64,000 nucleotides of DNA from Chryseobacterium sp. HSC-36S06 (GCF_024171485.1 NZ_JALJZX010000003.1:1-64000); one strand, 5' to 3'; positions 17,156-26,010 are shown, numbered from the stretch's first letter. Translations and numbers: made by a program. The notes: generated by a model from the sequence alone, not told the origin.

Positions 17156-18802
17156 CTATTCTCCCAAAACCTCAGTAATAGGATTACCGATGTTTCCGCT
17201 TGGGTTTTCGATTTTTAAGATCTGAGCCAAGGTGGGTGCAATATCCGTCATGTGATAAGCTTTGGCGCTCGCTCCTTTTTTAATTCCTGTTCCCATGAAG
17301 ATCAGCGGAATATGGGCGTCATAGGAATTCCAAACACTGTGAGTGGTTCCTTTCTTGGCATAGTTCGGCAACATTCCGTCGTGCGAAATAATCTGGATGT
17401 CACCGCTCCGCTGCCAGTTGTATCCATTGATGATTCTTGATTTAATGGGTTCGGGTATCGCTGAAGAGCCAACCTTAGCCAGATCCACCGCATACAGAAC
17501 GCGGGGATCTTTATTCAGATAGGCCAGCAGCTGCTGTTTAACAGCCTCTACATCCAGATTATTTTCACGGATGAGTTTGTGATTCAGATAAATCTGGTAA
17601 TTGTCGATTCCCCAGATCAGCTTTTCCTGACTGAATTTTACTTTCAGTTCTTCTTCAAGATTTTTCTGAAGTCCCTCATCAAAAAGTCCGGTCAGCATTT
17701 TGTTCGACTGCATATATCCTAAAGCATTGGCCGCACCGTGATCTGCGGAGAGAAACACGAGGTAATTGTCTTTGCCCACTTTTTTATCGAGCATATTAAA
17801 AAACTGTTCCAGGTCTTTATCAAGTTTTAAATAGGTATCCTGTACTTCAATAGAATTCGGGCCGAAAGAATGTCCGACATAATCGGTAGAGGCAATATTA
17901 ATGGCAAGAAAATCCGTCTCTGCATTACGGCCCATTTGATAACCGTCAAGCGCGGCCTCAGCAACTTTCAGCGTTAATGAATTTCCGAACGGTGTAGTTC
18001 TGATGATTCCTTTCTTCGTGGCATAATCTGCCGCAAGATTATGATATGGAAAGGTGGGGGTTTTTGCACTTCCCAAAAGCTGTTCCCACGGAACGTCATC
18101 AGCTGTACTTTCGGTATATTGCGAGAGGGGAAGTGAAGTGGTCCAGCCGTTGGCTACCAGTTTTTCTCCCCAATTCTGCGCATTGAAGTTCTTCAGCCAC
18201 TGCGGCAGTTCGTTCATATAATAGGAACTGGTTACAAAATTTCCTATACCTTCATCAAACCAGAATGCTCCGGTAGGATTGTGCCCGGCTGGCAGAATGG
18301 AAGCCCTGTCTTTCAGTGATACTCCCACCACTTTCGAACGGAAATTGGTAGCCATTCCGAGCTGGTCCGTAATCGTCGTGCTCCAGAGATTGTGCGGCGA
18401 GTGTGCCCCGATTTTTTCTGAACTGGCACTGATTCCCTTTACCGATGCATCGGTCGTGCAGTATACGTTTTTGCCGGTTTCGCGGTCTGTCCAGTCGTTT
18501 CCGGCAATGCCGTGGATGGAAGGTACCGAGCCTGTGTAAATCGAAGTATGCCCCAATGCGGTTACCGTGGGAACATAATCGATCATTACGTTACTGAAGC
18601 TGTATCCCTGGCTAAGGAGCCTCCTGAAACCACCAGTGCCGTATTTGCTTTCGTAGCGGTAGAGGAAATCCCACCGCATCTGGTCTACCACAATTCCTAC
18701 CACCAGTTTGGGTTTGGGTGTGGGGGATGATTGATTTATCTGCGCGTTCATACCTAAAACGGACAGGAACACGAAAAACAGAATTTTAATTTTTCCGGAC
18801 AT
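17156..18802 (-). CDS. pafA: PafA-type alkaline phosphatase
   Basis: A 548-residue secreted phosphomonoesterase of the PafA class, best known from Elizabethkingia meningoseptica. A signal peptide covers residues 1-20. The active-site set is complete with a constant +2 offset from the published PafA numbering: metal ligand Asp40 (VVGIVVDQM), nucleophile Thr81 (PTVTALGHTS), Asn102 (GIAGNDW), and Lys164/Arg166 (SLKDRAS). LSADHGAANALG supplies further zinc ligands. PafA enzymes are known for phosphate-insensitive activity on phosphate esters in the periplasm. It is divergent from a second, unrelated alkaline phosphatase. A TAAATTTG box lies at 18825-18832 with TTG 22 nt further upstream. Confidence 0.95.
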   Translation of the reverse strand: MSGKIKILFFVFLSVLGMNAQINQSSPTPKPKLVVGIVVDQMRWDFLYRYESKYGTGGFRRLLSQGYSFSNVMIDYVPTVTALGHTSIYTGSVPSIHGIAGNDWTDRETGKNVYCTTDASVKGISASSEKIGAHSPHNLWSTTITDQLGMATNFRSKVVGVSLKDRASILPAGHNPTGAFWFDEGIGNFVTSSYYMNELPQWLKNFNAQNWGEKLVANGWTTSLPLSQYTESTADDVPWEQLLGSAKTPTFPYHNLAADYATKKGIIRTTPFGNSLTLKVAEAALDGYQMGRNAETDFLAINIASTDYVGHSFGPNSIEVQDTYLKLDKDLEQFFNMLDKKVGKDNYLVFLSADHGAANALGYMQSNKMLTGLFDEGLQKNLEEELKVKFSQEKLIWGIDNYQIYLNHKLIRENNLDVEAVKQQLLAYLNKDPRVLYAVDLAKVGSSAIPEPIKSRIINGYNWQRSGDIQIISHDGMLPNYAKKGTTHSVWNSYDAHIPLIFMGTGIKKGASAKAYHMTDIAPTLAQILKIENPSGNIGNPITEVLGE

Positions 18803-18918
18803 TTTATCAAAGTTTATATCACTGCAAATTTAAAAGAAATTATAAGGGGTAACCCAAGTTTTTAAAAATTCATGCTTTGTTAATACTTGTTTGTTTAAAT
18901 TTGAAAAAAATAGGATTA

Positions 18919-20328
18919 ATGAAAAGACGGGAATTACTGAAAGGCGGCTCGCTGGCGTTAGGCGGACTGCTTTTGACACCTTTTTCAGCCAAAGCCAATA
19001 TCTTCAAGGAAGAGTTTGGAGGCAAAAAGGCAAAGAATATTATTTTTATGGTGAGCGACGGGATGAGCTCGGGCACGCTGCATATGGCAGATTTATACAG
19101 CCGACGTAAACTGGGGAGACCTTCGCACTGGATTTCGCTTTATGAAGAAAATCTTGTACAGAGAGGAGTGATGGATATGGCTTCCGCCAGTTCTATCGTT
19201 ACCGATTCAGCTGCAGCAAGTTCCTCATGGGGCGGCGGCCACCGCGTTAATAACGGCAGCCTGAATATCGGCGCCAATGGGCAGGAACATCTTCCCATTC
19301 TACAGAAATTTAAAAAAGCAGGTAAGAAAATTGGTCTTGTAACGACCGTTCCTGTTACGCATGCCACACCGGCCGGATTTTCTGTTTTTACAAAAAGCCG
19401 TAATTCCCAGGAGGAAATTGCCACCATCTATTCGGAACTGGGTTTTGATGTGATAATGGGCGGCGGACATAAATATTTTGATGCGGCACAGCGGAAAGAC
19501 AAAAAGGACATGTACGCTGTTTTCAGGAACAAAGGCTATTCGGTAGCGCGGAATAAAGCTGAAATGAATGCCGCACCGCAAAACAAACCGCTGATCGCAA
19601 CCTTTGATGAAGACGGCCTGCCCTATGCTACCGATCATCTGAGCAGCAGTTTCATGAAGGGCAATATTCCAACTTTAGCGGAAATGACTTCGAAAGCCAT
19701 CAGCCAGATGAAAGACCATAAAAACGGGTTCGTCATGCAGGTGGAAGCCGGAAAAGTGGACTGGGCGGCACACGGGAACGATATTTCAGGACTTCTATAT
19801 GATCAGCTGGCATTTGATGACGCCGTGAAAGCCGCGCTAGATTTTGCCCAGAAGGACGGCAACACCCTGGTGGTTCTCACTTCCGATCACGGAAACGCCA
19901 ACCCGGGTTTGATCTACGGTAAAAACGTGAACAGCAATTTCGACAGAATCCAGCAGTTTTCGCAGACGAATGAATGGATTCTTCAGGGACTTAATCCAAC
20001 AGACAGTATCAGCAACATAAAAAACAGAATTGCACAGGCGAATGCCGGAATTTCGATTACGGAAGACCAGGCAAAAGAAATCCAATCCTATTACGCCAAA
20101 GCGAAAATGGAGGACGGCGTTTATAACCCGCGACACCTGCCTTTCAAACTGCTGTCGCAGATTCAGCAGGAGCATACTTCCGTGGGCTGGATCAGTATGG
20201 ACCATTCGGCCGATTACAGTGAATTGGCCATGTTTGGGCCGGGAAGCGAACAGATGAAATCTTTTATGAAAAACACCGATATGCATACATTCCTGCTGAA
20301 AGCAGCGGAGGTTGAGAATAAGTTTTAA
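18919..20328 (+). CDS. PhoA-superfamily alkaline phosphatase with Tat-like signal
   Basis: A 469-residue alkaline phosphatase with classic motifs: IIFMVSDGMSSGT (metal Asp), IVTDSAAASSSW (nucleophile Ser in DSA, compare DSA in E. coli PhoA), GGGHKYF, and LVVLTSDHGN near the C-terminus. The N-terminus MKRRELLKGGSLALGG is a twin-arginine-type signal, unlike the Sec signal of the divergent PafA. The frame is open from TTG at 18877, but the ATG at 18919 starts this signal and follows a TAAATTTG box at 18896-18903. It should act outside the cytoplasm in phosphate scavenging. Confidence 0.92.
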   Translation: MKRRELLKGGSLALGGLLLTPFSAKANIFKEEFGGKKAKNIIFMVSDGMSSGTLHMADLYSRRKLGRPSHWISLYEENLVQRGVMDMASASSIVTDSAAASSSWGGGHRVNNGSLNIGANGQEHLPILQKFKKAGKKIGLVTTVPVTHATPAGFSVFTKSRNSQEEIATIYSELGFDVIMGGGHKYFDAAQRKDKKDMYAVFRNKGYSVARNKAEMNAAPQNKPLIATFDEDGLPYATDHLSSSFMKGNIPTLAEMTSKAISQMKDHKNGFVMQVEAGKVDWAAHGNDISGLLYDQLAFDDAVKAALDFAQKDGNTLVVLTSDHGNANPGLIYGKNVNSNFDRIQQFSQTNEWILQGLNPTDSISNIKNRIAQANAGISITEDQAKEIQSYYAKAKMEDGVYNPRHLPFKLLSQIQQEHTSVGWISMDHSADYSELAMFGPGSEQMKSFMKNTDMHTFLLKAAEVENKF

Positions 20329-20350
20329 AGGCTTTCATCAAATAAAAATA

Positions 20351-20378
20351 AAAACGCTCCGGAATTCGGGGCGTTTTT
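20351..20378 (+). terminator. terminator of the PhoA-like gene
   Basis: AAAACGCTCCG pairs with CGGGGCGTTTT (one mismatch), followed by T. Confidence 0.75.
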
Positions 20379-20463
20379 GATTATGTGTTATTGTTTAAGT
20401 ACGGTTGGTTTTTTCAGTTCGATTTAATTTTTCCTGAATTAAAAACACTCTACGTATTTTCGT

Positions 20464-20793
20464 TCAAGTTTTTTGGGGAAGATTACATTTTCTGCTCTCC
20501 CGTGGATTTTCTTCTATCGCTTTTACGATAGATTTACTGGTATACCTTTTCAAATCGCCAATCAGCAATTCTGGCTTTTGTCCTTTTATACTCCTGAAAA
20601 CCAAGTGAACATGGCTGGACATGATACACCAGGCATGGATTTCCAACCCTTTTTCTTTTTGACAAAATCTTAGACTATCCAAAAATAAATCTTTATACTC
20701 ATTTCTAGTAAACACATCCAGCCAGCCTACCACTGCGAAACTTATAAAGCAAAGACCTTCCGGATTGTGGAATTTATAGTTCCGGCTCATCAT
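20464..20793 (-). pseudogene. truncated REP-associated tyrosine transposase (RAYT/Y1)
   Basis: The 109-residue frame begins like intact Bacteroidota RAYT proteins (MSRNYKFHNPEGLCFISFAV, GWLDVFTRNEYKDLF) and has the metal-binding HUH motif in IMSSHVHLVF. It stops after NPRESRKCNLPQKT. Full-length relatives are roughly 180 residues and continue with a second half that carries the catalytic tyrosine helix; nothing in the next 100 nt restores it in any frame. It is therefore a deletion remnant, unable to cut DNA. The start may be the first or second Met (20793 or 20790). Confidence 0.8.
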
Positions 20794-20841
20794 CGTATGT
20801 TTTTATAAAGATAAAAATTTTAACCAGTTTTTAAAGGAAAA

Positions 20842-20876
20842 GCCACACGATATAATCGTGCGGTAGCGGGGGGGGG
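20842..20876. repeat. REP-like palindrome with adjacent GTAG and a nine-G tract
   Basis: CACGAT (20846-20851) and ATCGTG (20855-20860) form a perfect stem that extends imperfectly to CC/GG. It is followed by GGTAG and nine consecutive G residues (20868-20876). It lies 50 nt upstream of the RAYT remnant. GTAG is on the 3' rather than the 5' side of the palindrome, so it does not match the canonical REP layout. Confidence 0.4.
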
Positions 20877-21044
20877 TAAAATTTCCCTGAAAACTAAAGA
20901 ATTTCGGTCAAAAAAAAGACTGCTTTTGGTAGTTTTAGGGCCAGATTTTCCCAATTTTCATGCTGAAGTTTTAGTGCCTGGGACATTTACAGACCGTTTT
21001 GAAGGATTTTCAATTCCCTTCCTACGTTTTTTTAATTCCTTTAC

Positions 21045-21134
21045 TATGGAATTTTTGTTCCATGCGTATGAAACTGTTGTTTCATACTGATGAAATTTTT
21101 TTTCGTACGTACGAAAATATTTTTTGTACGTACG
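21045..21134. repeat. four tandem approximately 22-nt palindromic units
   Basis: The units are at 21045-21066, 21067-21090, 21091-21112 and 21113-21134. The first two are hairpins (ATGGAA/TTCCAT; GTATGAAA/TTTCATAC), and the last two join through TTTCGTACGTACGAAA and GTACGTAC palindromes. They share a T/A-rich centre flanked by complementary ends that drift from ATGGAA to ATGAAA to GTACG. The rest of the 414-nt spacer (20794-21207) holds the REP-like hairpin, the mdh terminator and otherwise AT-rich sequence without an ORF. Confidence 0.7.
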
Positions 21135-21154
21135 TTTCTAAGCCATTTTCAGTA

Positions 21155-21186
21155 CAAAAAAACCCTCCAAAAAATGGAAGGTTTTA
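21155..21186 (-). terminator. mdh terminator
   Basis: AAAACCCTCCA and TGGAAGGTTTT form a stem with one bulge; on the minus strand it ends in a T-run. It begins 22 nt after the mdh stop. Confidence 0.7.
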
Positions 21187-21207
21187 AATGTATGATGAAA
21201 AGTCGGA

Positions 21208-22134
21208 TTAGAATTTCAGATCGCCGTTTACGTCTCTTACCGCTTTGGCAGCAGTTTCGAATTTTTCTTTTTCAGCATCGGTAAGCGCGATTTCCACGAT
21301 TTTTTCAACACCGTTCGCACCGATAATCGCAGGAACACCTAAGCAGATATCGCTTTGGCCGTACTCGCCATCGAGCATGAGTGAACAGGGAATCATTTTT
21401 TTGTGGTCACAAAGGATGGACTGTACCATTACGGAAACTGCCGCTCCCGGTGCGTACCATGCGGAGGTTCCCAAGAGTTTGGTTAAGGTTGCCCCACCTA
21501 CTTTGGTTTCCTCTTCCACATAAGCTTGTTTTTCAGCATCCAGGAATTCAGTTACAGGAACGCCGTTTCTTGTTGCTTTGCTCATTAACGGAAGCATTCC
21601 GGTGTCGCTGTGTGCCGCGATTACCATACCGTCAACATCTGAAATCGGGCATTCCAAAGCTTCAGCAAGTCTGTATTTAAAACGTGCAGAATCCAGGGCT
21701 CCACCCATTCCGATAATTTTGTTTTTCGGAAGTCCGGAAGTTTTGTGAACCAAGTACGCCATGGTATCCATTGGATTGGAAACCACGATGATGATAACAT
21801 CCGGAGAATGTTTTACCAGATTCGCGGTAACTTCTTTTACGATTCCTGCGTTGATTCCGATCAGCTCTTCTCTGGTCATTCCCGGTTTTCTTGGGATTCC
21901 TGAGGTGATTACGGCTACTTTGGAGCCTGCTGTTTTGCTGTAATCGCCGGTAGTTCCGGTAATTTTAGTATCAAAACCATTCAGGGAAGCGGTCTGCATC
22001 AAATCCATTGCTTTACCTTCGGCAAAACCTTCTTTAATATCCACCAAAACTACTTCGGCTGCGAAATCTTTCATGGCAATGTACTCTGCGCAACTCGCGC
22101 CCACTGCTCCTGCACCTACAACGGTAACTTTCAT
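21208..22134 (-). CDS. mdh: malate dehydrogenase (LDH-like class)
   Basis: A 308-residue NAD-dependent enzyme interconverting malate and oxaloacetate in the TCA cycle. The Rossmann motif VGAGAVGASCAEYI is at 5-19. The catalytic pair is Asp148 and His175 (VIAAHSDTGM), and substrate-binding arginines lie at about 82, 88 (SGIPRKPGMTREELI) and 151. The sequence is of the lactate-dehydrogenase-like malate dehydrogenase type usual in Bacteroidota. It is monocistronic with its own terminator and has no clear promoter box visible. Confidence 0.95.
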   Translation of the reverse strand: MKVTVVGAGAVGASCAEYIAMKDFAAEVVLVDIKEGFAEGKAMDLMQTASLNGFDTKITGTTGDYSKTAGSKVAVITSGIPRKPGMTREELIGINAGIVKEVTANLVKHSPDVIIIVVSNPMDTMAYLVHKTSGLPKNKIIGMGGALDSARFKYRLAEALECPISDVDGMVIAAHSDTGMLPLMSKATRNGVPVTEFLDAEKQAYVEEETKVGGATLTKLLGTSAWYAPGAAVSVMVQSILCDHKKMIPCSLMLDGEYGQSDICLGVPAIIGANGVEKIVEIALTDAEKEKFETAAKAVRDVNGDLKF

Positions 22135-22372
22135 ATCTGCTTATTTATTTGTTATTAATGGTAATATGGAACCTTACGGTTTCAGATGATTAACCTTTTT
22201 TAAAGTTATTATTTCTGTTGTTCAAATTTAAGAAATATGACGATGGCAACCAATTTACAAAGACTCTTTTTCAATTTATTTTTTGAATTTCACTTTTAAG
22301 TGATTCATTACCATAAATCAAGGTGTTTGGAGAAATTCTTGCATACATTTGTTTACCTTTTTTATCCCCGAA

Positions 22373-23188
22373 ATGAGTTTTACAGAACATCTCTACCAAG
22401 GTTACCGAAACCGGAAATTCGATATTGACAAAAGAAAAACCGAAGATTTTATCGACAGGTTTTTCCGCTTTATCTTTTTTCTGGAATACCAGCGCTGCTC
22501 GGAAATCGATTTAATCGAAGCACGGCTCAATGGTTTCAAAACCGAATTCCAGGAAATCCTCTCCAGTGTAATGAAGGGGCGGGAAACGGTAGAAAGCGAC
22601 TATTTTTTTTCGAAATTCCCGGAAATTTATCACATGCTGGAAGAGGATGCGAAGTTTATTTTCGAGAACGATCCAGCCGCAAAAAATGTGGAAGAAGTGA
22701 TGTTTTCGTATCCGGGTTTCTTCGCCATTGCCGTGTACCGCTTATCTCATGAACTTTTCAAGAACAATGTTCCGCTGATTCCCCGCATCTGGACTGAATA
22801 TGCACACAGCAAAACCGGAATCGATATTCATCCCGGAGCCGCGATCGGTAAAAACTTCTTCATCGACCACGGTACCGGAATCGTCATCGGGGAAACAACG
22901 GTGATTGGAAACAACGTAAAACTATATCAGGGAGTGACTTTAGGAGCACTTTCTGTCACGAAAGATTTAGCCAACGAAAAAAGACATCCAACGATTGAAG
23001 ACCATGTAGTGATTTATGCGAACGCGACGATTTTGGGTGGCGAAACCGTTATCGGAGCCCACACGCTTATCGGCGGAAATGTCTGGATTACTGAAAGTGT
23101 GACTCCAAATTCAGTGGTATTTCATAAAGGTTTAGTGACCGTAAAAAACAAACTGCCGGTGAATGAACCGATTAATTTTATTATTTAA
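22373..23188 (+). CDS. cysE: serine O-acetyltransferase
   Basis: A 271-residue left-handed beta-helix acetyltransferase making O-acetylserine, the cysteine precursor. The C-terminal hexapeptide region is clear: IDIHPGAAIGKNFFIDHG, TGIVIGETTVIGNNVKLYQG, then TILGGETVIGAHTLIGGN. The N-terminal helical part (1-130) matches the EpsC/SatA-like long forms. The start at 22373 (MSFTEHLYQG) is preferred over the open frame from 22349; a TACATTTG box at 22344-22351 would place transcription start right before it. The partner cysK lies 332 nt downstream. Confidence 0.92.
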   Translation: MSFTEHLYQGYRNRKFDIDKRKTEDFIDRFFRFIFFLEYQRCSEIDLIEARLNGFKTEFQEILSSVMKGRETVESDYFFSKFPEIYHMLEEDAKFIFENDPAAKNVEEVMFSYPGFFAIAVYRLSHELFKNNVPLIPRIWTEYAHSKTGIDIHPGAAIGKNFFIDHGTGIVIGETTVIGNNVKLYQGVTLGALSVTKDLANEKRHPTIEDHVVIYANATILGGETVIGAHTLIGGNVWITESVTPNSVVFHKGLVTVKNKLPVNEPINFII

Positions 23189-23191
23189 GAT

Positions 23192-23247
23192 GCGGAGTGA
23201 TGGATGAGGGGTGTTGGATGAGGGATGAGGGGTGTTGGGTGATGGAT
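23192..23247. repeat. heptad minisatellite array 3
   Basis: Eight in-phase 7-bp units without indels: GCGGAGT, GATGGAT, GAGGGGT, GTTGGAT, GAGGGAT, GAGGGGT, GTTGGGT, GATGGAT. It starts 3 nt after the cysE stop codon. Confidence 0.85.
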
Positions 23248-23520
23248 GAAGAACTTAAGGGAGATGAAGCTGGGGTGACTTGATGATTGGTAGCAAAATT
23301 TACCACAGACAGCACAGCGCTTTATTCAGAGGACACGGCGATGGTTTATGAAGAAAGACCACCTTTTTTGGTCTTTTGAAGGAATAAGAGTAGAAAACTA
23401 TTGTGGCTTTGTGGTGTTTTACCACGAAGCACACAAAGATTTCACAAGGGTCACAAAGAAGTGCATTGGGATTTAGCGCTAAAGCTGCCCGGTAATTGAC
23501 ATAACTTAAAAACAGAATAT
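23248..23520. other. cysE-cysK spacer remainder
   Basis: No ORF is supported. It contains a small hairpin AAAGACCA/TGGTCTTT (23354-23376) with a short T-run that could end the cysE transcript. It also contains CTTTGTGGT/ACCACGAAG (23407-23429) followed by CACAAAG-type short repeats (23431-23459). I see no promoter box for cysK. Confidence 0.4.
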
Positions 23521-24453
23521 ATGAAACTGAACAGTGTTTTAGAAGCCATCGGAAATACGCCGACGGTAAAACTCCATAAGATATTTGATAAAAATGTAGA
23601 AGTATGGATGAAGCTTGAAAGACAGAATCCCGGCGGGAGCATCAAGGACAGGATTGCGCTGGCGATGATTGAAAAAGCCGAGAGAGAAGGCAAAATTACA
23701 AAAGACACCCTGATTGTAGAACCCACTTCAGGAAATACGGGGGTTGGACTTGCAATGGTATGTGCAGTAAAGGGCTATAAACTGGTGCTGGTTATGCCGG
23801 AAAGCATGAGTGTGGAACGCAGAAAACTGATGTCATCTTACGGTGCACAGTTTGTATTGACAAAAAGGGAACTCGGTACCTCCGGCGCGGTTAAAAAAGC
23901 GCTGGAAATGGCAGAAGAACTGGACAATGTCTGGATTCCGCAGCAGTTTGAAAACGAAGCAAACCCCGAAATACATCAGAAAACAACTGCCCAGGAACTT
24001 ATTGCTGATTTTCCTGAAGGATTCGATTATCTCATTACCGGCGTAGGAACCGGCGGACATATCACCGGAGTGACAGAAGTTTTGAAACAGAAATTCCCAA
24101 ACATGAAAAGTTTTGCCGTAGAACCGAAAGATTCACCGGTAATTTCAGGAGGAAATCCCGGACCGCACCCTCTGCAGGGCATCGGAGCAGGATTTATTCC
24201 GAAAGTACTCAAAACTGAAGTGCTGGATGGTGCCATTCAGGTAGAAAAAGAAGAAGCCTATGAATTTACAAGAAGACTCGCGCGCGAAGAAGGAATCCTG
24301 GCCGGAATTTCTACCGGAGCATCTCTCGCAGCCATCAACAGAAAACTGGCCGAAATCCCGGAAGGGTCAAGAATTCTTACCTTCAACTACGACACCGGAG
24401 AACGGTATTGGTCTGCAGAAGGGCTTTTCGAAGAAAGAACGTTTGAATATTAA
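23521..24453 (+). CDS. cysK: cysteine synthase (O-acetylserine sulfhydrylase)
   Basis: A 310-residue fold type II PLP enzyme that makes cysteine from O-acetylserine and sulfide. The PLP lysine is Lys42 in NPGGSIKDR, the substrate loop is [11 protein letters not shown], and the phosphate loop is [24 protein letters not shown] also matches cysteine synthases. CysM-type relatives cannot be fully excluded, but the overall pattern is CysK. With cysE upstream it forms the two-step cysteine pathway; the spacer suggests separate transcripts. Confidence 0.94.
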   Translation: MKLNSVLEAIGNTPTVKLHKIFDKNVEVWMKLERQNPGGSIKDRIALAMIEKAEREGKITKDTLIVEPTSGNTGVGLAMVCAVKGYKLVLVMPESMSVERRKLMSSYGAQFVLTKRELGTSGAVKKALEMAEELDNVWIPQQFENEANPEIHQKTTAQELIADFPEGFDYLITGVGTGGHITGVTEVLKQKFPNMKSFAVEPKDSPVISGGNPGPHPLQGIGAGFIPKVLKTEVLDGAIQVEKEEAYEFTRRLAREEGILAGISTGASLAAINRKLAEIPEGSRILTFNYDTGERYWSAEGLFEERTFEY

Positions 24454-24507
24454 ATATGAATCGCGGATTACATTGATAACGCAGATCATTTCTGTGATGA
24501 ATACAAT

Positions 24508-24538
24508 TAAAAAATCCTGCAATTACGCAGGATTCTTT
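24508..24538. terminator. terminator between cysK and the glycosylase gene
   Basis: AATCCTGC and GCAGGATT pair across CAATTA-type loop sequence, with A residues on the left and a T-rich right side. It serves two converging genes and ends at the glycosylase stop. Confidence 0.7.
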
Positions 24539-25271
24539 ATGTGTAGAGTTTCTGGCATTTAGGGCAGATATAAGTCTTGCGTTTAACTTTGCCCATTTCT
24601 TCAATCATTAGTTCGGTTTTATCTTTCGGGCAGATTTTTTTGCCGTAAATCAACGCTTTCTCTTTTACCTCATCATTTTTAAGGAAATCAAGAAATTCAT
24701 ACGCGTAATTCACCACGGTTTCAATCAGATAGACCAGCTTCTTTTCGGGAATATCTTTTACAAGACTTTCAGGGTGAATTTTAGCGCGGTAAAGCGACTC
24801 AATACGGATGATATTTCCGACTCCGGTGAAGAGCTCCTGCTCCATCAGCACATCACCGATCATTTTTTCGGTGTACACTTCCTGAAGGGTTTTGAGAACA
24901 TACTCGCCGTCAAAACTCTTATTCAGAATATCGGTTTTAAAATTGAAATGGTCGGAAGGTTTGCCCTGGTACATCTTTGTATTGGCCACATAAAAATTGA
25001 TCTCGGAATGTGGAAAATGCAGGGCAAAACTGGCATTCACCTTCTTTCTTTTATTCACCAGCATGCTCCCGAAAAGTCCAAGATGTACACCCACAAAAAA
25101 GTCTTTAAAAACAAAGAACAGATTCTTGCCATACGTTTCAATATCCAGAATTTTAACATGATCGATGGCGGATTTATCCATTTCGCTGTACCCCGAAGCT
25201 TCAGAAACGGTTTTTCCTTTGAAGCGCTGCAGTTTGTTTTTTAAAAATAAAATGGAAGGACCTTCAGGCAT
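24537..25271 (-). CDS. Fpg/Nei family DNA glycosylase with reduced zinc finger
   Basis: A 244-residue base-excision repair glycosylase/AP lyase. The mature N-terminus Pro2-Glu3-Gly (MPEGPSI) is the catalytic nucleophile and acid, and the H2TH region is GVGNIIRIESLYRAKIHP. The C-terminal finger reads KICPKDKTE then YICPKCQKLY. The usual Cys-x2-Cys/Cys-x2-Cys finger has lost one cysteine (CPKD in the first pair), so zinc binding may be weaker or use another ligand. Damaged purines or pyrimidines are the substrates; which class cannot be decided. It follows the PAP2 gene on the same strand. Confidence 0.88.
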   Translation of the reverse strand: MPEGPSILFLKNKLQRFKGKTVSEASGYSEMDKSAIDHVKILDIETYGKNLFFVFKDFFVGVHLGLFGSMLVNKRKKVNASFALHFPHSEINFYVANTKMYQGKPSDHFNFKTDILNKSFDGEYVLKTLQEVYTEKMIGDVLMEQELFTGVGNIIRIESLYRAKIHPESLVKDIPEKKLVYLIETVVNYAYEFLDFLKNDEVKEKALIYGKKICPKDKTELMIEEMGKVKRKTYICPKCQKLYT

Positions 25272-25347
25272 AGCAGAATTATTTATCTTATGGGCAAAAG
25301 TAGGTCTTTTTTAACTTTATTATTGATGTTGAAAAATCCAATGCAGG

Positions 25348-26010
25348 TTACGCAAGCGGAAACCACCTCCGGAAGGTATAAATCATGAGGAAAAGCCAAA
25401 AGTAACCCAGTGAAAAACCTCCCAGAACATCGCTGGGATAATGAACCCGCAGATAAATCCGACTGAATCCGATCGCCAATGAAAGTATGACCAGAAAAGT
25501 CATAAAAATATATTTCCAGATTTTAGGCAAGTCTGTAAGCCAGATAAAGTAAGCCAGCATTCCGTAAAATATGAAACTGAAAGTAGCATGGCCACTGGGA
25601 AAACTAAAACTTTCTTCGCGGTACAGCAACGGATGCAAAGGTCTGGGTCTGGCGAAAAAAAGTTTCGTAATGTAGATCAGCATTAAACCTCCGCCGCCTG
25701 CTGCTACAGTGAATAATGCGCGCCGGTAGAACCTTCCGGTAAGCAATGCAAGCATTAAAAACGGATATGCGATTTTTACAAAAGGGGCAGAAGAAAATTG
25801 AGTTATTGTGTACATAAAGCCTGTTCTCCCCGGCCTTATTATATGTGCTTTGAAAAACTCAAAAATCATTAAATCAATCTGTTCTTCTTTTTCAAAAAGC
25901 ACTTCGTTGGTAATCGCTGCAAAAGTGAATAATGCCATAAGAAAAAACAGCAGTGAAATAAGCAGTTTTACCGAGTGGTTCCGGTAATAATTTTTTAAAA
26001 ACTGTAACAT
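25348..26010 (-). CDS. PAP2-family membrane phosphatase
   Basis: A 220-residue protein with about six membrane helices and the three PAP2 signature blocks in order: KLFFARPRPLHP, SFPSGHATFSF and SRIYLRVHYPSDVLGG, with the catalytic His residues in the last two. Such enzymes dephosphorylate lipid phosphates (phosphatidate, undecaprenyl pyrophosphate, phosphatidylglycerol phosphate) on the periplasmic side. The substrate is not resolvable. It lies 52 nt after the catalase-like gene and 76 nt before the glycosylase gene, all leftwards. Confidence 0.92.
   Translation of the reverse strand: MLQFLKNYYRNHSVKLLISLLFFLMALFTFAAITNEVLFEKEEQIDLMIFEFFKAHIIRPGRTGFMYTITQFSSAPFVKIAYPFLMLALLTGRFYRRALFTVAAGGGGLMLIYITKLFFARPRPLHPLLYREESFSFPSGHATFSFIFYGMLAYFIWLTDLPKIWKYIFMTFLVILSLAIGFSRIYLRVHYPSDVLGGFSLGYFWLFLMIYTFRRWFPLA

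Noticed and set aside
20999..21187. 62-residue plus-strand frame before mdh
   Set aside because: It runs through the palindromic units and the mdh terminator and has no start signals.
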